In this document: positions 27,080 through 36,664 of the stretch, one piece after another
How the letters are laid out: every line of letters begins with the position of its first letter
Position numbering within the stretch: the first letter of the stretch is position 1
From: CAVRXQ01 sp963725215
GTDB lineage: Bacteria; Actinomycetota; Acidimicrobiia; Acidimicrobiales; Bog-793
Length of the DNA: 64,000 bases
Assembly: GCA_963725215.1 (NCBI GenBank)
Contig: CAVRXQ010000003.1
Span: 1 to 64,000 of the forward strand
Direction: 5' to 3'
Made by a program: the position numbers and the translations under genes
Notes under the pieces: generated by a model
The model's database searches: none
Told to the model about the DNA's origin: nothing
The model's input: the letters and a program-made list of their open reading frames with translations, nothing else

Positions 27080-27490
27080 CTACGCGACGTCTAAAGGATT
27101 GGCGTCCAAGTATTCGCGCAGCTTGACCCAAAGTGCTTTAGTCATCGGCCGCGCGGCCGTGCCCCATGCCGCATACGCGGTCGTCCCCCTCGCGGGCATC
27201 GTGATCCGAGGAATCACGATCGTCGCCACAGCGTCGGCCTCGTCGCGGGGATCCGCCGCTGGCACATCCCTGATCTCTTTCAGCTCTTCCGAAGCGAGAG
27301 CCCAAGCGAGCGCATTCGCGATCGGAGGGCCGAGGTCTTCAACTTCGACGGGCAACGGCCGGTAGGCGGAGAGCACCGTGCTCCAGTCGGCGCTCTCGTA
27401 CAGCGCTTCACTCAGCTTTTGGGAGACTGGATACAACTTCGCGCCGATGATGGCGGTCCAATCGCGCTGTTCCCGGGATACGTCTGTCAC
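27080..27490 (-). CDS. Hypothetical protein
   Basis: A GTG-started frame of 136 residues with coding-like third-position GC. It is rich in alanine and acidic residues, has no signal or membrane segment, and matches no family that I recognise. It lies downstream of the flavoprotein gene on the same strand, with 108 bp between them. Confidence 0.45.
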   Translation of the reverse strand: MTDVSREQRDWTAIIGAKLYPVSQKLSEALYESADWSTVLSAYRPLPVEVEDLGPPIANALAWALASEELKEIRDVPAADPRDEADAVATIVIPRITMPARGTTAYAAWGTAARPMTKALWVKLREYLDANPLDVA

Positions 27491-27598
27491 ATAGCTAAGT
27501 CTACGAAATCGGTCCCGCGTGCGTTGCGCAGGCCGTCGACACGAAAGTGACTGATGCGTTTGACAGTGCTGTTAAAAGCGGCCCGATTTGCACGGCCG

Positions 27599-29220
27599 CT
27601 AGCGCGGGATGAATGCGAGGTAATCGTGGACCGATCGCACCGCCGCGGAACCTTCGCCAACGGCGGCGGCGACACGCTTTGTCGAACCCGACCGAACGTC
27701 GCCAACGGCGAATAGACCCGGAAAACTCGTCTCGAATGGCAACGGGTTGCGGCCGAGGCTATGCCAGCCAGTGCCAAGATCGTCTTTCGTCAACGAACGG
27801 TCGGTGAGGACGAAGCCGCGGCTGTCGAGGGCCGCGCAACCCGAGAGCCAACTCGACTCCGGCTCCGCTCCGATGAATGAAAATAGAGCTGCACACGCCA
27901 GCTTCGACTCCCACGCGGTGAGGCGACCGTCAGCCGCACAACGTTTCGTCGCCCTCCAATCCGACGATCTTCGCTTCGGTGAGGATCGCGATCTGGGGGT
28001 GGTTAACCAATCGGTCCACGAGGTAGCGAGACATCTTGGCGTTGACATCGTTGCCCCTTACTAAGACGGTCACCGCACTGCCTTGGTCGGCTAGGAACAC
28101 CGCCGCCTGACCGGCCGAGTTGCCACCGCCCGCCACCACCACAGGGCTCCCCGCGCACTGGCGCGCTTCCAGATCAGTCGCCGCGTAGTAAACGCCGCGG
28201 CTTTCGAATTCTCCGAGCCGTGCGATGTCGAGACGCCGGTAGCGGGCGCCGGTCGCCACGACCACGGCGCGACCCGCGACCTGCGTGCCATCGTTGAACT
28301 CGACGACCAGGTGTCCGGCCTCCTCTTTCAAAGCAACCGCCCCGCACGGAACGCTCAAACTCGCCCCGAACTTCTCCGCTTGAACGAGCCCGCGCTGGAT
28401 GAGATCGCCGCCGGAGATCCCGGTCGCGAAACCGAAATAGTTCTCGATCCTCGAACTCGTCCCGGCTTGTCCTCCGGGTGCGACCAGGTCGACCCCGAGC
28501 GTCCGTAGTCCCTCGGAGGCGCCGTACACCGCGGCGGCCAATCCGGCCGGTCCGCCGCCGACGATGACGAGGTCGAAGCAGCGTTCGGGCAGACGCTCGA
28601 GCGTGAGACCGAGATACTCGGCAAGGATGCCCGGACTCGGCTGGCGAAGCACCGTCCCCGATGCGATCACGACCGGAAGATCGGAGGGTTTGATGCCGAA
28701 CTCTCGAAGCGGTGCCTCGACTTGTTCGTCGACATCGGGATCGAGCCACTCGTGCGGTATCCGGCTTCGGGATAGGAACTCCCGGATCCGCGCCGATTCG
28801 GAAGAAAAACGCGAGCCGATGACGCGGATCGCCACGGCCGCTCCGGTCATCAGTAGCGCGCGCCGCTCCATGAAAGCCGCCAGGATCTTGTCGCTGAGAT
28901 CCGGCTCGGTTGCGATCACCCGACGCAGCACCTCTGCGGGGACGGCAAGCACTTCGCCCGACTCGGTCATCCGCGCCGAGACGAAGACGCGCAGGCCGGT
29001 CAAGAAATGCAGCTCGCCAAGAAATCGGCCTGGACCGTGACGGGCGAGGAAGAGCTTCTCGCCGTCGGCGTCGACAAAGACCTCCACTTCGCCGGAGACA
29101 CCACGAAGAAGTCGTAGATGACGTCGCCGGCGCGATACAGGGACTCGCCGACTTCGCGCGCCGGCGTGTGCCCGAGGCTTCGAATACCGCCAGCTCGGCG
29201 GCGTCGAGTGTTGCGGTCAT
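27599..29220 (-). pseudogene. cNMP-binding-domain thioredoxin-reductase-like flavoprotein, frameshifted
   Basis: The reading starts MTATLDAAELAVFEAS at 29220, shifts near 29172 to HTPAREVGESLYRAGDVIYD, shifts near 29105 to SGEVEVFVDADGEKLF, and runs through most of the protein before a third shift near 27937, finishing DYLAFIPR at 27599. Parts in order: a cyclic-nucleotide-binding domain (GPGRFLGELHFLTG), a thioredoxin-like segment (IPHEWLDPDVDEQVEAPLRE), an FAD domain (FDLVIVGGGPAGLAAAVYGA) and an NAD domain (VVVAGGGNSAGQAAVFLA), ending GLFAVGDVRSG. The CxxC of true thioredoxin reductases is absent where expected. Corrected length is about 540 residues, normal for this fusion family. Each break is one base. 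Confidence 0.75.
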
Positions 29221-29456
29221 TGCGTTGTCGATCACGGCGAGGCCGCCCGGCGCCGAGTCCGCGATTGCAATTTCGAGCCGTTGGATCTCCTGGCAGGAGC
29301 GTCGTTCGCGATGTTTCCTGGCCACGCCAGATCGAGCAGACGATCGACGGTGGCGGCTTCATTTCGGGTACGAGCCACAGACCCCATCCCTCGAATCACG
29401 TCGTTAGGAAACTACGGGTCTCTTTCCCGGCGAGCCGCCACCTCGACGATGTGACG

Positions 29457-30083
29457 TCAGGCCCCATCCGGCGGCACGAAACTCGCACGCTCCTCCTCGG
29501 CGATCAGGCGGAAGTGGCAACCCTGGAGATGGTCGTTGACGAGGCCGAGCGCTTGCATCATCGCGTAGACGGTGGTCGGGCCCACAAATGCAAACCCGAG
29601 GCGGCGCAGATCAGCCGAAAGGGACGTCGACTCTGGAGTCGACGACGGGAGATCGCTCATTCGCTTTGGCACCCGCACAGATGCCGGTCGATGGCGCCAA
29701 ACGGAGGCGGCAAGTGAGTCGCCCCGGTCACGAAGCGCGATCGTCGCCTGGGCGTTGGTGATCGCCGCCGCGATCTTTCCCCGGTGGCGCACGATCCGCG
29801 GGTCGGCAACGAGCCGTTCGACGTCGGCTTCGTCGAAGGTCGCGACGACGACGGGATCGAACGACGCGAACGCTTCGCGAAAGCCTTCTCGCTTGCGCAA
29901 GATGGTGAGCCACGAAAGCCCAGCCTGGAATCCTTCGAGGCACAGCTTTTCGTAGACCCGCTTCTCGTCGCCGACTGGTCGTGCCCATTCGGCGTCGTGA
30001 TAGGTGCGGTACTCCAGTGACGACGAACCCCACGAACAACGAGGCAGGCCATCGTCGCCGATAACCACGTCCGCAGGGTTCAT
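29457..30083 (-). CDS. tag: DNA-3-methyladenine glycosylase I
   Basis: ATG 30083 starts MNPADVVIGDDGLPRCSWG; upstream in-frame starts would add a non-family tail. The 208-residue product has the Tag zinc ligands: Cys in RCSWG, His in YHDAEW, and HLQGC near the end. The alkyl-base pocket Glu lies in LEGFQAGLSWLTILRKREGF, and FVGPTTVYAMMQALGLVNDH is the conserved C-terminal helix. It removes 3-methyladenine from alkylated DNA. Its start codon overlaps head to head (CATG) with an aldolase fragment on the other strand. No fault is seen in the gene. Confidence 0.9.
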   Translation of the reverse strand: MNPADVVIGDDGLPRCSWGSSSLEYRTYHDAEWARPVGDEKRVYEKLCLEGFQAGLSWLTILRKREGFREAFASFDPVVVATFDEADVERLVADPRIVRHRGKIAAAITNAQATIALRDRGDSLAASVWRHRPASVRVPKRMSDLPSSTPESTSLSADLRRLGFAFVGPTTVYAMMQALGLVNDHLQGCHFRLIAEEERASFVPPDGA

Positions 30084-30615
30084 GGCCGCGAATCCTCTCT
30101 CGGTGCTCTCGCGTCGGGCAAACCTCGCCCCCCGCTCTTTCGGTACTAAAGCGCGCTCATTCATCAAGATCGTCAACGAAGCAGGCATCGAGGCAATCGT
30201 CGGTCAACAATTCGAGATCGCCAACGAGATCCTGGTTGCCGGGTTGGTACCGATCATCGAGCCCGAGATCGACATTCGCAGCTCCGAAAAGGCGGAGGCG
30301 ATCTTGAGGGCGAACATCGTGGCGCGACTGGGCGAACTCAGATCCGGCCACGACGTCATATTGAAGTTGTCGCTGCCTGAAGTTGCCGACTTCTACACCG
30401 AATTCGTGAGCCACCCGAACGTCTTGCGAGTGGTGGCGCTGTCCGGTGGATACACCAGCAAGGAGGCAGACGTTCGCCTGGCCGCCAACCACGGCGTGAT
30501 CGCCAGCTTCTCGCGTGGGCTGACCGAGGGCCTATCGGTGCACCAAAGTGATGAGGAGGTCGACGCCGCCCTGAAGCGGTCGATCGAAAGCATCTTCCAA
30601 GCGTCGGTGACTTAG
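30082..30615 (+). pseudogene. fda: Class I fructose-bisphosphate aldolase, C-terminal fragment
   Basis: From about 30143 the frame reads FGTKARSFIKIVNEAGIEAI, VPIIEPEIDIRSSEKAEAIL, DVILKLSLPEVADFY, VLRVVALSGGYTSKEAD and ANHGVIASFSRALTEG-like FSRGLTEGLSVHQ. This is the end of the bacterial class I aldolase of about 296 residues. Roughly the first 125 residues, which carry part of the barrel, are missing, replaced by about 20 unrelated residues from the open frame that overlaps the tag start. The Schiff-base lysine strand (KLSL) is present, but half a barrel cannot fold, so this is a truncated relic. From 30616 to 31186 there is no gene. The only structure noted there is a 12-bp direct repeat GGAACTCGTGAA (30671-30682, 30686-30697); the promoter of the pilin operon should lie here. 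Confidence 0.7.
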
Positions 30616-31186
30616 ATACCGAATGCCGAGTCCGTCCTGTTCTAGAACTGAGCGGCTCGTTACCCCATCTGGAACTCGTGAACCGGGAACTCGTGAATGT
30701 CCGGAGGGGCGGATCCGGCGCCGGAACCTGCCATCGCTGGCATGCTCCCGATCCGCGCTTGCCGGTGCGAGCACCGTCACCTGTTGCGATAAGCGCTGCC
30801 GCCGACGTTCTGGGGCGCTGTCCCACTGGACTGTCGTTCTCCAGGTGTTCTCGGAACGCGTCTATTGAGCGAAAGATCTTTGCTTGAGATGAACTTCTTT
30901 TGCTGGAATCGCTGGACCTTTCGGCGGGTCTCTCTCCGTTGCCATTAGTTGGCGCTAACGACATCGCTACCGAGTCCAAGCGCGTCCACAGGGAAAGTGA
31001 GGACGTCACCACGCTGAGTGTTCAAGCTCTCTGAACGCGTGGCGCCAACACAGCGTCGGTTTACGGCATCGAGATCGGGAGCCTTCCGCGCTAAATCCCG
31101 GTGAATTGACTGACGTAAGTGAATAAGGAAAACGGGGGAAATAAGGCGGCCCTGCTTCGAACGCCTAAGAGTGGCCAAATCAGAAG

Positions 31187-32707
31187 GTGGAAGCGGTGCG
31201 ACTGCGAATTGTGAGCCGGCTACACAGGCGTGAAAAGCCGCGGTTCGCCGGCTGCGAGGCAAGGCGCGCCGAAGCGGGCTTCACTCTGATCGAGCTCCTC
31301 ATGGCGTGCCTCATACTTCCGATTGTCGTCGGGGCGATCACCCTCGCCTTCGTCATGATCCTTTCGCAGCGCAGCACGGTTGCGAGCCGGATTCTCGATT
31401 CGAGCGACGCCCAGGTCGTCTCGAGCAACTTCGAGACTGACGTACACAGCGCAACCCAGATCACCACCAGCTCCGCGGCGACCGCGTGCGGAACTGGCGC
31501 TTCCGTCCTCGACCTGCGTTGGAATGCGGACTCCACGGGCAGCTACCAGACAACAGTTTCGTATGTGAAGGTCCAGCACGCCGGGACCTGGTCCCTGGTG
31601 CGCAACTATTGCGTCGGAGGGTCGAGCACCCCCTCCACCCAGGACGCAGTGGCCGCCGACATCCCGTCCGGTCAGGGTCCTCCGACGATTCTCCCAGCCA
31701 GTGCGAGCACCAGCGCCGCGGCCGGCTGGACCAGCGCAGAGGGGGTCACGAGTGTCAAGCTTTCCGTCACCTCCCCGGGCAGCGACTATCCCTATACCCT
31801 CCTTGCCGACCCGGCAGTCAACGCAAGCAGCAACCCCGGCAGCACCCTCGTCACCCCCACCAACACGACCTGCGGTTTCGCGAGCCCGGGCACGGGCACG
31901 TACGCGTCGCGGCTGTGCTTCGTCGACTTCACCGGCTTCCAAATGGCCGGCAACCCCACCTCCTATTGCCCGGTCCAGGGACAGTCCGAAATCGACGCCG
32001 CGGTGGCGAACACTCCTTTCATCTTGAAGTTCTGCGTGCGCGCGACGGGGTCCACCGTTGCCCCCTGGCCCATCCCGACCTACGCCTACACCTACTACAG
32101 CCCCGGCGACACCAGCGAGGCGTTTCTCGGCAACAACGGGTTCTACGCCGGCATCCCCGGTAATCCGGCGCTCTACCAGACCACCGAGGGTGGCACCACG
32201 ACCTTGTACTTCACCAACATCGAGGTCCTCGACGCGGCGGGCAACTCGGCGACGAATTGGTCGATCGTCACCGGTGACGCCGAGTCCACCGATAACACCG
32301 AGGGCACGATCTGGACGACCTGCTCTTCGGTTACCCCTCCCAATCCCCTTGACACCAACGGCGAGCTGACCTGGGTCCCGACCTACTCAGAGTGCTCGTC
32401 GTCCTCGGCACCGGCGTTCACGCTGCTCCCCAACAGCGCTTCCTCGCCGTTCGGCAACGCCTGTTTCGCTCCGAATCACGACGGTGCCGGCTGGAACAAC
32501 TTCCGCCTGTCCGGTGTGCAGTACAACAACATCTTCACTGGGGCCTCATCGGGGAGCAACACCAACACGGTTCAGTGCTTCGCCACGGTCGATTCGGACA
32601 AGACCGGGACCGTCATGCTCCGGTCGACGACCCCGTCCAACCTGACAGTCTGGATGCACGGTGCCGGCCTCGAAGCCGCCTTCATCGGGTTGCTGCTGCC
32701 GTCATGA
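31187..32707 (+). CDS. Prepilin-like protein, first gene of the minor pilin operon
   Basis: GTG 31187, or GTG 31196 which has the better-placed AGAAGG, starts a 506-residue protein. A 31-residue basic leader ends in the prepilin peptidase site EAG/FTLIELLMACL (Glu at +5) and a single hydrophobic helix follows. The remaining 440 residues are a large extracellular domain rich in S, T and G with several Cys, far larger than a normal 120-180-residue pilin. It overlaps the next gene (ATGA at 32704-32707). It is likely a tip or surface minor pilin exported by the pilus machinery encoded at 53.9-60.3 kb. Confidence 0.8.
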   Translation: MEAVRLRIVSRLHRREKPRFAGCEARRAEAGFTLIELLMACLILPIVVGAITLAFVMILSQRSTVASRILDSSDAQVVSSNFETDVHSATQITTSSAATACGTGASVLDLRWNADSTGSYQTTVSYVKVQHAGTWSLVRNYCVGGSSTPSTQDAVAADIPSGQGPPTILPASASTSAAAGWTSAEGVTSVKLSVTSPGSDYPYTLLADPAVNASSNPGSTLVTPTNTTCGFASPGTGTYASRLCFVDFTGFQMAGNPTSYCPVQGQSEIDAAVANTPFILKFCVRATGSTVAPWPIPTYAYTYYSPGDTSEAFLGNNGFYAGIPGNPALYQTTEGGTTTLYFTNIEVLDAAGNSATNWSIVTGDAESTDNTEGTIWTTCSSVTPPNPLDTNGELTWVPTYSECSSSSAPAFTLLPNSASSPFGNACFAPNHDGAGWNNFRLSGVQYNNIFTGASSGSNTNTVQCFATVDSDKTGTVMLRSTTPSNLTVWMHGAGLEAAFIGLLLPS

Positions 32708-35163
32708 GCGCGCCTCGAACCCCCGGCCCAGCTGGCGGGCGGGATCCGGATGCGGGAGACACCCTCCTCGAGATCCTCATCTCGGTCGCGATCCTGGGCA
32801 TCGTTAGTGCCGCCCTGATCGGCGGGTTCCTCACGGCCATATCGTCCTCGACCGTCTACCGGGCGGTCGCCAGCGCCGACACGGTTCTGCGCACGGCAGT
32901 CGACAGCATCACCACCCAGATGCAGCAGAATGCGACGGCTGCCTTCGGCTGCCCTGCCGACGCGTCGGTGTACGCCGTATCGGGCCTCCCGGCCGGGTAC
33001 TCCTCGCAGGTCAACCTCACGCCCGGGCCGAATTTGGGGGTGAGCTACTGGGTCAATGGCGCCCCCCAAGCGACCTGCGTCGCCGAAGCCCCCCAGCTGA
33101 TCACCGTCGCGGTCACCTACACCAGCCCCCACGGCGGCTCAACATCGACGAACCGCGCGACCTTCACCGTCGACGACCCCCAGGCGGCGCCTGCCCCCAC
33201 GTACGGCGGCGCCACACAGCTCGTCTTCCTGTCCTCGGGCGGTCCGAGCAATACCACGGCCGGCTCGGCGATCCCGAACCAGCCGCTCGTCGCAGTCGAG
33301 GACGCCCAGGGTCACGTCGTCACGACCGACCTGTCTCCGGTCATCCTCTCGATCACCCCGAACACAGGGACTCCCGGGGCTCAACTCGCCAATTGCACCG
33401 GCACCGAGTTCTATGGGGTGGTCAACTACAGGGGCTGCGAGATCGATCAAGCCGGCAGCGGCTACTCGCTCACCGCGACCGACGGCGCACTCCCCCCGAC
33501 CACCAGCCAGACCTTCACAGTCAACCCCGGGCCGACTACCAGCCTCGTCTTCTCCCAGTCGCCTGTCACGAACACGGCCGGAAGCGCCTTTAGCCGGCAG
33601 CCTATGGTGACCCTGCGAGACGCCTACGGCAACACCGCCACCGGGGACACCTCGACGGTGACCCTCGCGATCACTTCGGGCACGGGGACGGCGGGCGCCA
33701 ATCTCACCTGCAACCCGTCGAACGACCAGCAGGCCGCCTCGGCCGGGTTGGCCACCTTCTCCGGCTGCGCCATCGACAAGGCCGGAAACGGCTACACCTT
33801 GACCGCGACAGACGGCTCACTCACATCGGCCACCAGCACCGCCTTCGGGATCACTGCCGGGCCGCCGGCCAAGCTCGTCTTCACCACCGAGCCCGCCGGG
33901 ACGATCACCGGCGGGAGCGCGTTCCCCACCCAACCGGTCGTGACGATCGAGGACGCCGGAGGCAATACGGTGACATCGAACACCTCGACGGTGACCCTCT
34001 CGATCACCCCGAACACCGGGGGAGTCGGCGCCAGCCTCACCTGCAATCCGTCGAACGACCAGCAGGCCGCCTCGGCTGGGGTAGCCACGTTCGCTGGCTG
34101 CACCATCGACAAGGTCGGAAACGGCTACACCTTGACCGCGACCGACGGCAACAGCAACATCACCGCGGCCACCAGCACCGCCTTCGCGGTCGGTATCGGG
34201 GCGGCGGCCAAGCTCGTCTTTACTACCGAGCCCGGCGGGACGATAACCGGCGGGGGCGCGTTCCCCACCCAACCGGTCGTGGCGATCGAGGACGCCGGAG
34301 GCAATACGGTGACATCGAGCACCTCGACGGTGACCCTCTCGATCACCTCGGGCACGGGGACGTCCGGCGCCAGCCTCACCTGCAACCCGTCGAACGACCA
34401 GCAGACCGCCTCGGCAGGGGTGGCCACGTTCGCCGGCTGCGCGATCAACAAGGTCGGAAACGGCTACACCTTGACCGCGACTGACGGCTCACTCACATCG
34501 GCCACCAGCAGTGCCTTCGCGGTTGGTGCCGGGGCGGCGGCCAAGCTCGTCTTCACCCAACAGCCCAGCGGGACGATCAGCGGGAGCGCGTTCCCCACCC
34601 AACCGATCGTGACGATCGAGGACGCCGCAGGCAATACGGTGACATCGAACACCTCGACGGTGACCCTCTCGATTACCTCGGGCACGGGGACGGCCGGCGC
34701 CAGCCTCACCTGCAACCCGTCGAACCAGCGGGCCGCCTCGGCAGGGGTGGCCACGTTCGCCGGCTGCGCCATCAACAAGGTCGGAACCGGCTACACCTTG
34801 ACCGCGACCGACGGCTCACTCACCGCGGCCACCAGCACCGCCTTCACGGTCAACGGGCCGGCGGCGAAGCTCGTCTTCACCACCGGGCCCCCCAGTTCGA
34901 TCGGCAAGAACACGTCGTTCACCACGGTCGTAACGGTCGAAGACGCTGCGGGCAACACGGCGACAAACGACAACTCCGCGGTAACCCTTACTATCAACGG
35001 GACAAATAGCTCCCACTTCAGCTGCAACCCGTCGAACCCCCAACAGGCGTCGGCCGGGGTAGCGACGTTCTCCTGCGCGATCAGCAGGGCCAGCACCGAC
35101 ACCTTGACCGCGACCGACGGCTCACTGATGTCGGCCACCAGTAGTTCGATCACGGTCTCATAA
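32704..35163 (+). CDS. Giant pilin-like protein with six Ig-like repeats
   Basis: ATG 32704 overlaps the previous stop. The 819-residue product has an 18-residue leader and a prepilin-type site AG/DTLLEILISVAILGIV (Glu at +5, Asp instead of Phe at +1). A pilin head of about 150 residues is followed by roughly six tandem repeats of about 105-110 residues from 33202 to the end. Each repeat opens AAKLVFTTEPAGTITGGSAF-like, continues VTIEDAGGNTVTSNTSTVTL, then a CNPSN stretch and GYTLTATDGSLTSATS. This is the pattern of bacterial Ig-like (intimin/invasin-type) stalks. Two cysteines per repeat probably form a disulfide. It should act as a pilus-borne adhesin stalk; the target is unknown. Confidence 0.8.
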   Translation: MSAPRTPGPAGGRDPDAGDTLLEILISVAILGIVSAALIGGFLTAISSSTVYRAVASADTVLRTAVDSITTQMQQNATAAFGCPADASVYAVSGLPAGYSSQVNLTPGPNLGVSYWVNGAPQATCVAEAPQLITVAVTYTSPHGGSTSTNRATFTVDDPQAAPAPTYGGATQLVFLSSGGPSNTTAGSAIPNQPLVAVEDAQGHVVTTDLSPVILSITPNTGTPGAQLANCTGTEFYGVVNYRGCEIDQAGSGYSLTATDGALPPTTSQTFTVNPGPTTSLVFSQSPVTNTAGSAFSRQPMVTLRDAYGNTATGDTSTVTLAITSGTGTAGANLTCNPSNDQQAASAGLATFSGCAIDKAGNGYTLTATDGSLTSATSTAFGITAGPPAKLVFTTEPAGTITGGSAFPTQPVVTIEDAGGNTVTSNTSTVTLSITPNTGGVGASLTCNPSNDQQAASAGVATFAGCTIDKVGNGYTLTATDGNSNITAATSTAFAVGIGAAAKLVFTTEPGGTITGGGAFPTQPVVAIEDAGGNTVTSSTSTVTLSITSGTGTSGASLTCNPSNDQQTASAGVATFAGCAINKVGNGYTLTATDGSLTSATSSAFAVGAGAAAKLVFTQQPSGTISGSAFPTQPIVTIEDAAGNTVTSNTSTVTLSITSGTGTAGASLTCNPSNQRAASAGVATFAGCAINKVGTGYTLTATDGSLTAATSTAFTVNGPAAKLVFTTGPPSSIGKNTSFTTVVTVEDAAGNTATNDNSAVTLTINGTNSSHFSCNPSNPQQASAGVATFSCAISRASTDTLTATDGSLMSATSSSITVS
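33202..35160 (+). repeat. Tandem coding repeat, about 320-330 bp, six copies
   Basis: Units begin near 33214, 33535, 33868, 34207, 34543 and 34864. Inner units 3-5 are nearly identical over long stretches, for example the blocks around 33961, 34300 and 34633, and the end block around 34128, 34461 and 34793. Such identity favours recombination and can cause assembly collapse. Confidence 0.75.
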
Positions 35164-35164
35164 C

Positions 35165-36664
35165 GTGCAAGTGACAGCCCACCACCGCCGCGTCAAGAAA
35201 GACGAACGGGGCGCCAGCTTGATCCTGGTGCTGATCTTCACGCTCGTGGTCAGCGTGATCGTCGGCGGCCTGTTCACGACCCTGCGGGACGACCTCTCCA
35301 ACTCCACTAACTTCGCCGCGGCCCGATCGCTCGAATACGACGCCTCGACAGCGATTGACCTCGCGATCCAGTCGATCCGTTACGCCCCGCTCCTCGCCCC
35401 AGGTCAAACCCTCAACGCCAGCCCGCCGCAGCCGTGCTGGGCTGCCGGTCCGAACGGCGCCTACGGGAATCCTTCGCACAACGTTTCGCCAGACGGAGTC
35501 AACATCTCGGTTTGGTGCAGCACCGCCTGGTTCCCGACCTCGGCCAACACCCGGGTGGTCACGATCTCCGCCTGCCAAGCCTCGATATCGAACTCGGCCT
35601 GTGCCCAGAACCCGGTACTCCAGTCCGCCGTGACCTTCGATGACTACCCCGGGGGGGTGACCCAGCCGAGCTTCGGGCAGTGCGACGTCTACTGCGGCAC
35701 GGGCCTGACAGTCGATAGCTGGCTTTTGTACCCCACCGTCCCCACCGTGACGGGTCTTTCCCCGACCGGGGGTTCGGTCAGCGGGGGAAGCACGATCACG
35801 ATCACGGGCAGCGGCTTCGCGAAGACCTCGACGGTCAACTTCGTCGAGGAGTCTCGCGGCACTCCCACCACCGACAACGTCGTCATCACCGTCCCCGCAT
35901 CGGGCCCGAACAGCGGTGGGTGCACATCTACCACGTGCACAGCCGCCGTCCCTTCTGTCGTTGTGGGCAGCACCTACTTCGTCACGGTGTCGACCCCCAC
36001 AGGCACCAGCGCCGACGGCCCCGTGTACACCTTCACGACCGGCACACCCCAGATCACCGCCGTTGGGAGCACCCCCGCCAGCAGCCCGCTCGGTGGCCCC
36101 AGCACCGGGGGCACAGCCGTAACGATCTCGGGCAGCGACTTCGTCACCGGCGACACCGTCAACTTCGTGCAGGAGTCCGGGGGCCAGCCGGTCACGAACG
36201 GCGCCGTAGTGGGCGCCACCGCGGTCACGGTGTCGAGAACCGGCGCCAACACCGTGGTGATTACCGCCCTTGCTCCTTCAATCGCCATCGGGACCACCTA
36301 CTTCGTGTCGGTGACCTCGCCGAGCAACGGCACCGCGGCTAACGGCAGCCAGAACGTGTTCACCTACCAGACGGTCGTCCCGACGGTCAACACCATCAGT
36401 CCGACTAGCGGTCCCACGAGCAACAACCCCTCCAATTCCACGCTCATATCCATCTCCGGCACAGGATTCCAGTCCAACGCGGTGGTGTCGTTCGTGCCCG
36501 AGGCCGGGGGGACTACCCTCACTGCGACCAGCGTCACCTACACCTCCTCGGTACTGATCACCGCCACGCCTCCGGCGCTACCGAGCGGTGCGGCATATTG
36601 GGTGCAGGTGTCGATCCCGAGTGTGGGCCAGAGCAGCTACTTCCCGGTCTTCACAGGGAAGTGA
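35165..36664 (+). CDS. PilX-like surface protein with IPT/TIG repeats
   Basis: GTG 35165 lies one base after the preceding stop. The 499-residue protein has a short basic lead (HHRRVKKDERGASL) and one hydrophobic helix (LILVLIFTLVVSVIVGGLF), like PilX-type pilus proteins that lack a classic cleavage motif. After a Cys-rich head, three IPT/TIG-like domains follow. Each starts with a form of VPTVTGLSPTGGSVSGGSTI and contains ITGSGF or ISGSDF, then TVNFV; starts are near 35740, 36040 and 36380. These are Ig-fold modules used in surface adhesion. It overlaps the next gene (TGATG at 36662-36666). Confidence 0.78.
   Translation: MQVTAHHRRVKKDERGASLILVLIFTLVVSVIVGGLFTTLRDDLSNSTNFAAARSLEYDASTAIDLAIQSIRYAPLLAPGQTLNASPPQPCWAAGPNGAYGNPSHNVSPDGVNISVWCSTAWFPTSANTRVVTISACQASISNSACAQNPVLQSAVTFDDYPGGVTQPSFGQCDVYCGTGLTVDSWLLYPTVPTVTGLSPTGGSVSGGSTITITGSGFAKTSTVNFVEESRGTPTTDNVVITVPASGPNSGGCTSTTCTAAVPSVVVGSTYFVTVSTPTGTSADGPVYTFTTGTPQITAVGSTPASSPLGGPSTGGTAVTISGSDFVTGDTVNFVQESGGQPVTNGAVVGATAVTVSRTGANTVVITALAPSIAIGTTYFVSVTSPSNGTAANGSQNVFTYQTVVPTVNTISPTSGPTSNNPSNSTLISISGTGFQSNAVVSFVPEAGGTTLTATSVTYTSSVLITATPPALPSGAAYWVQVSIPSVGQSSYFPVFTGK

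Noticed and set aside
30356..31012. A 218-residue minus-strand frame before the pilin operon
   Set aside because: It overlaps the aldolase relic out of frame, has arginine-serine-rich composition and no RBS.
33202..35160. A CRISPR array or noncoding satellite
   Set aside because: The repeat is in frame, about 325 bp long, and encodes Ig-like domains; there are no short spacer-repeat units. No CRISPR was seen anywhere in the window.
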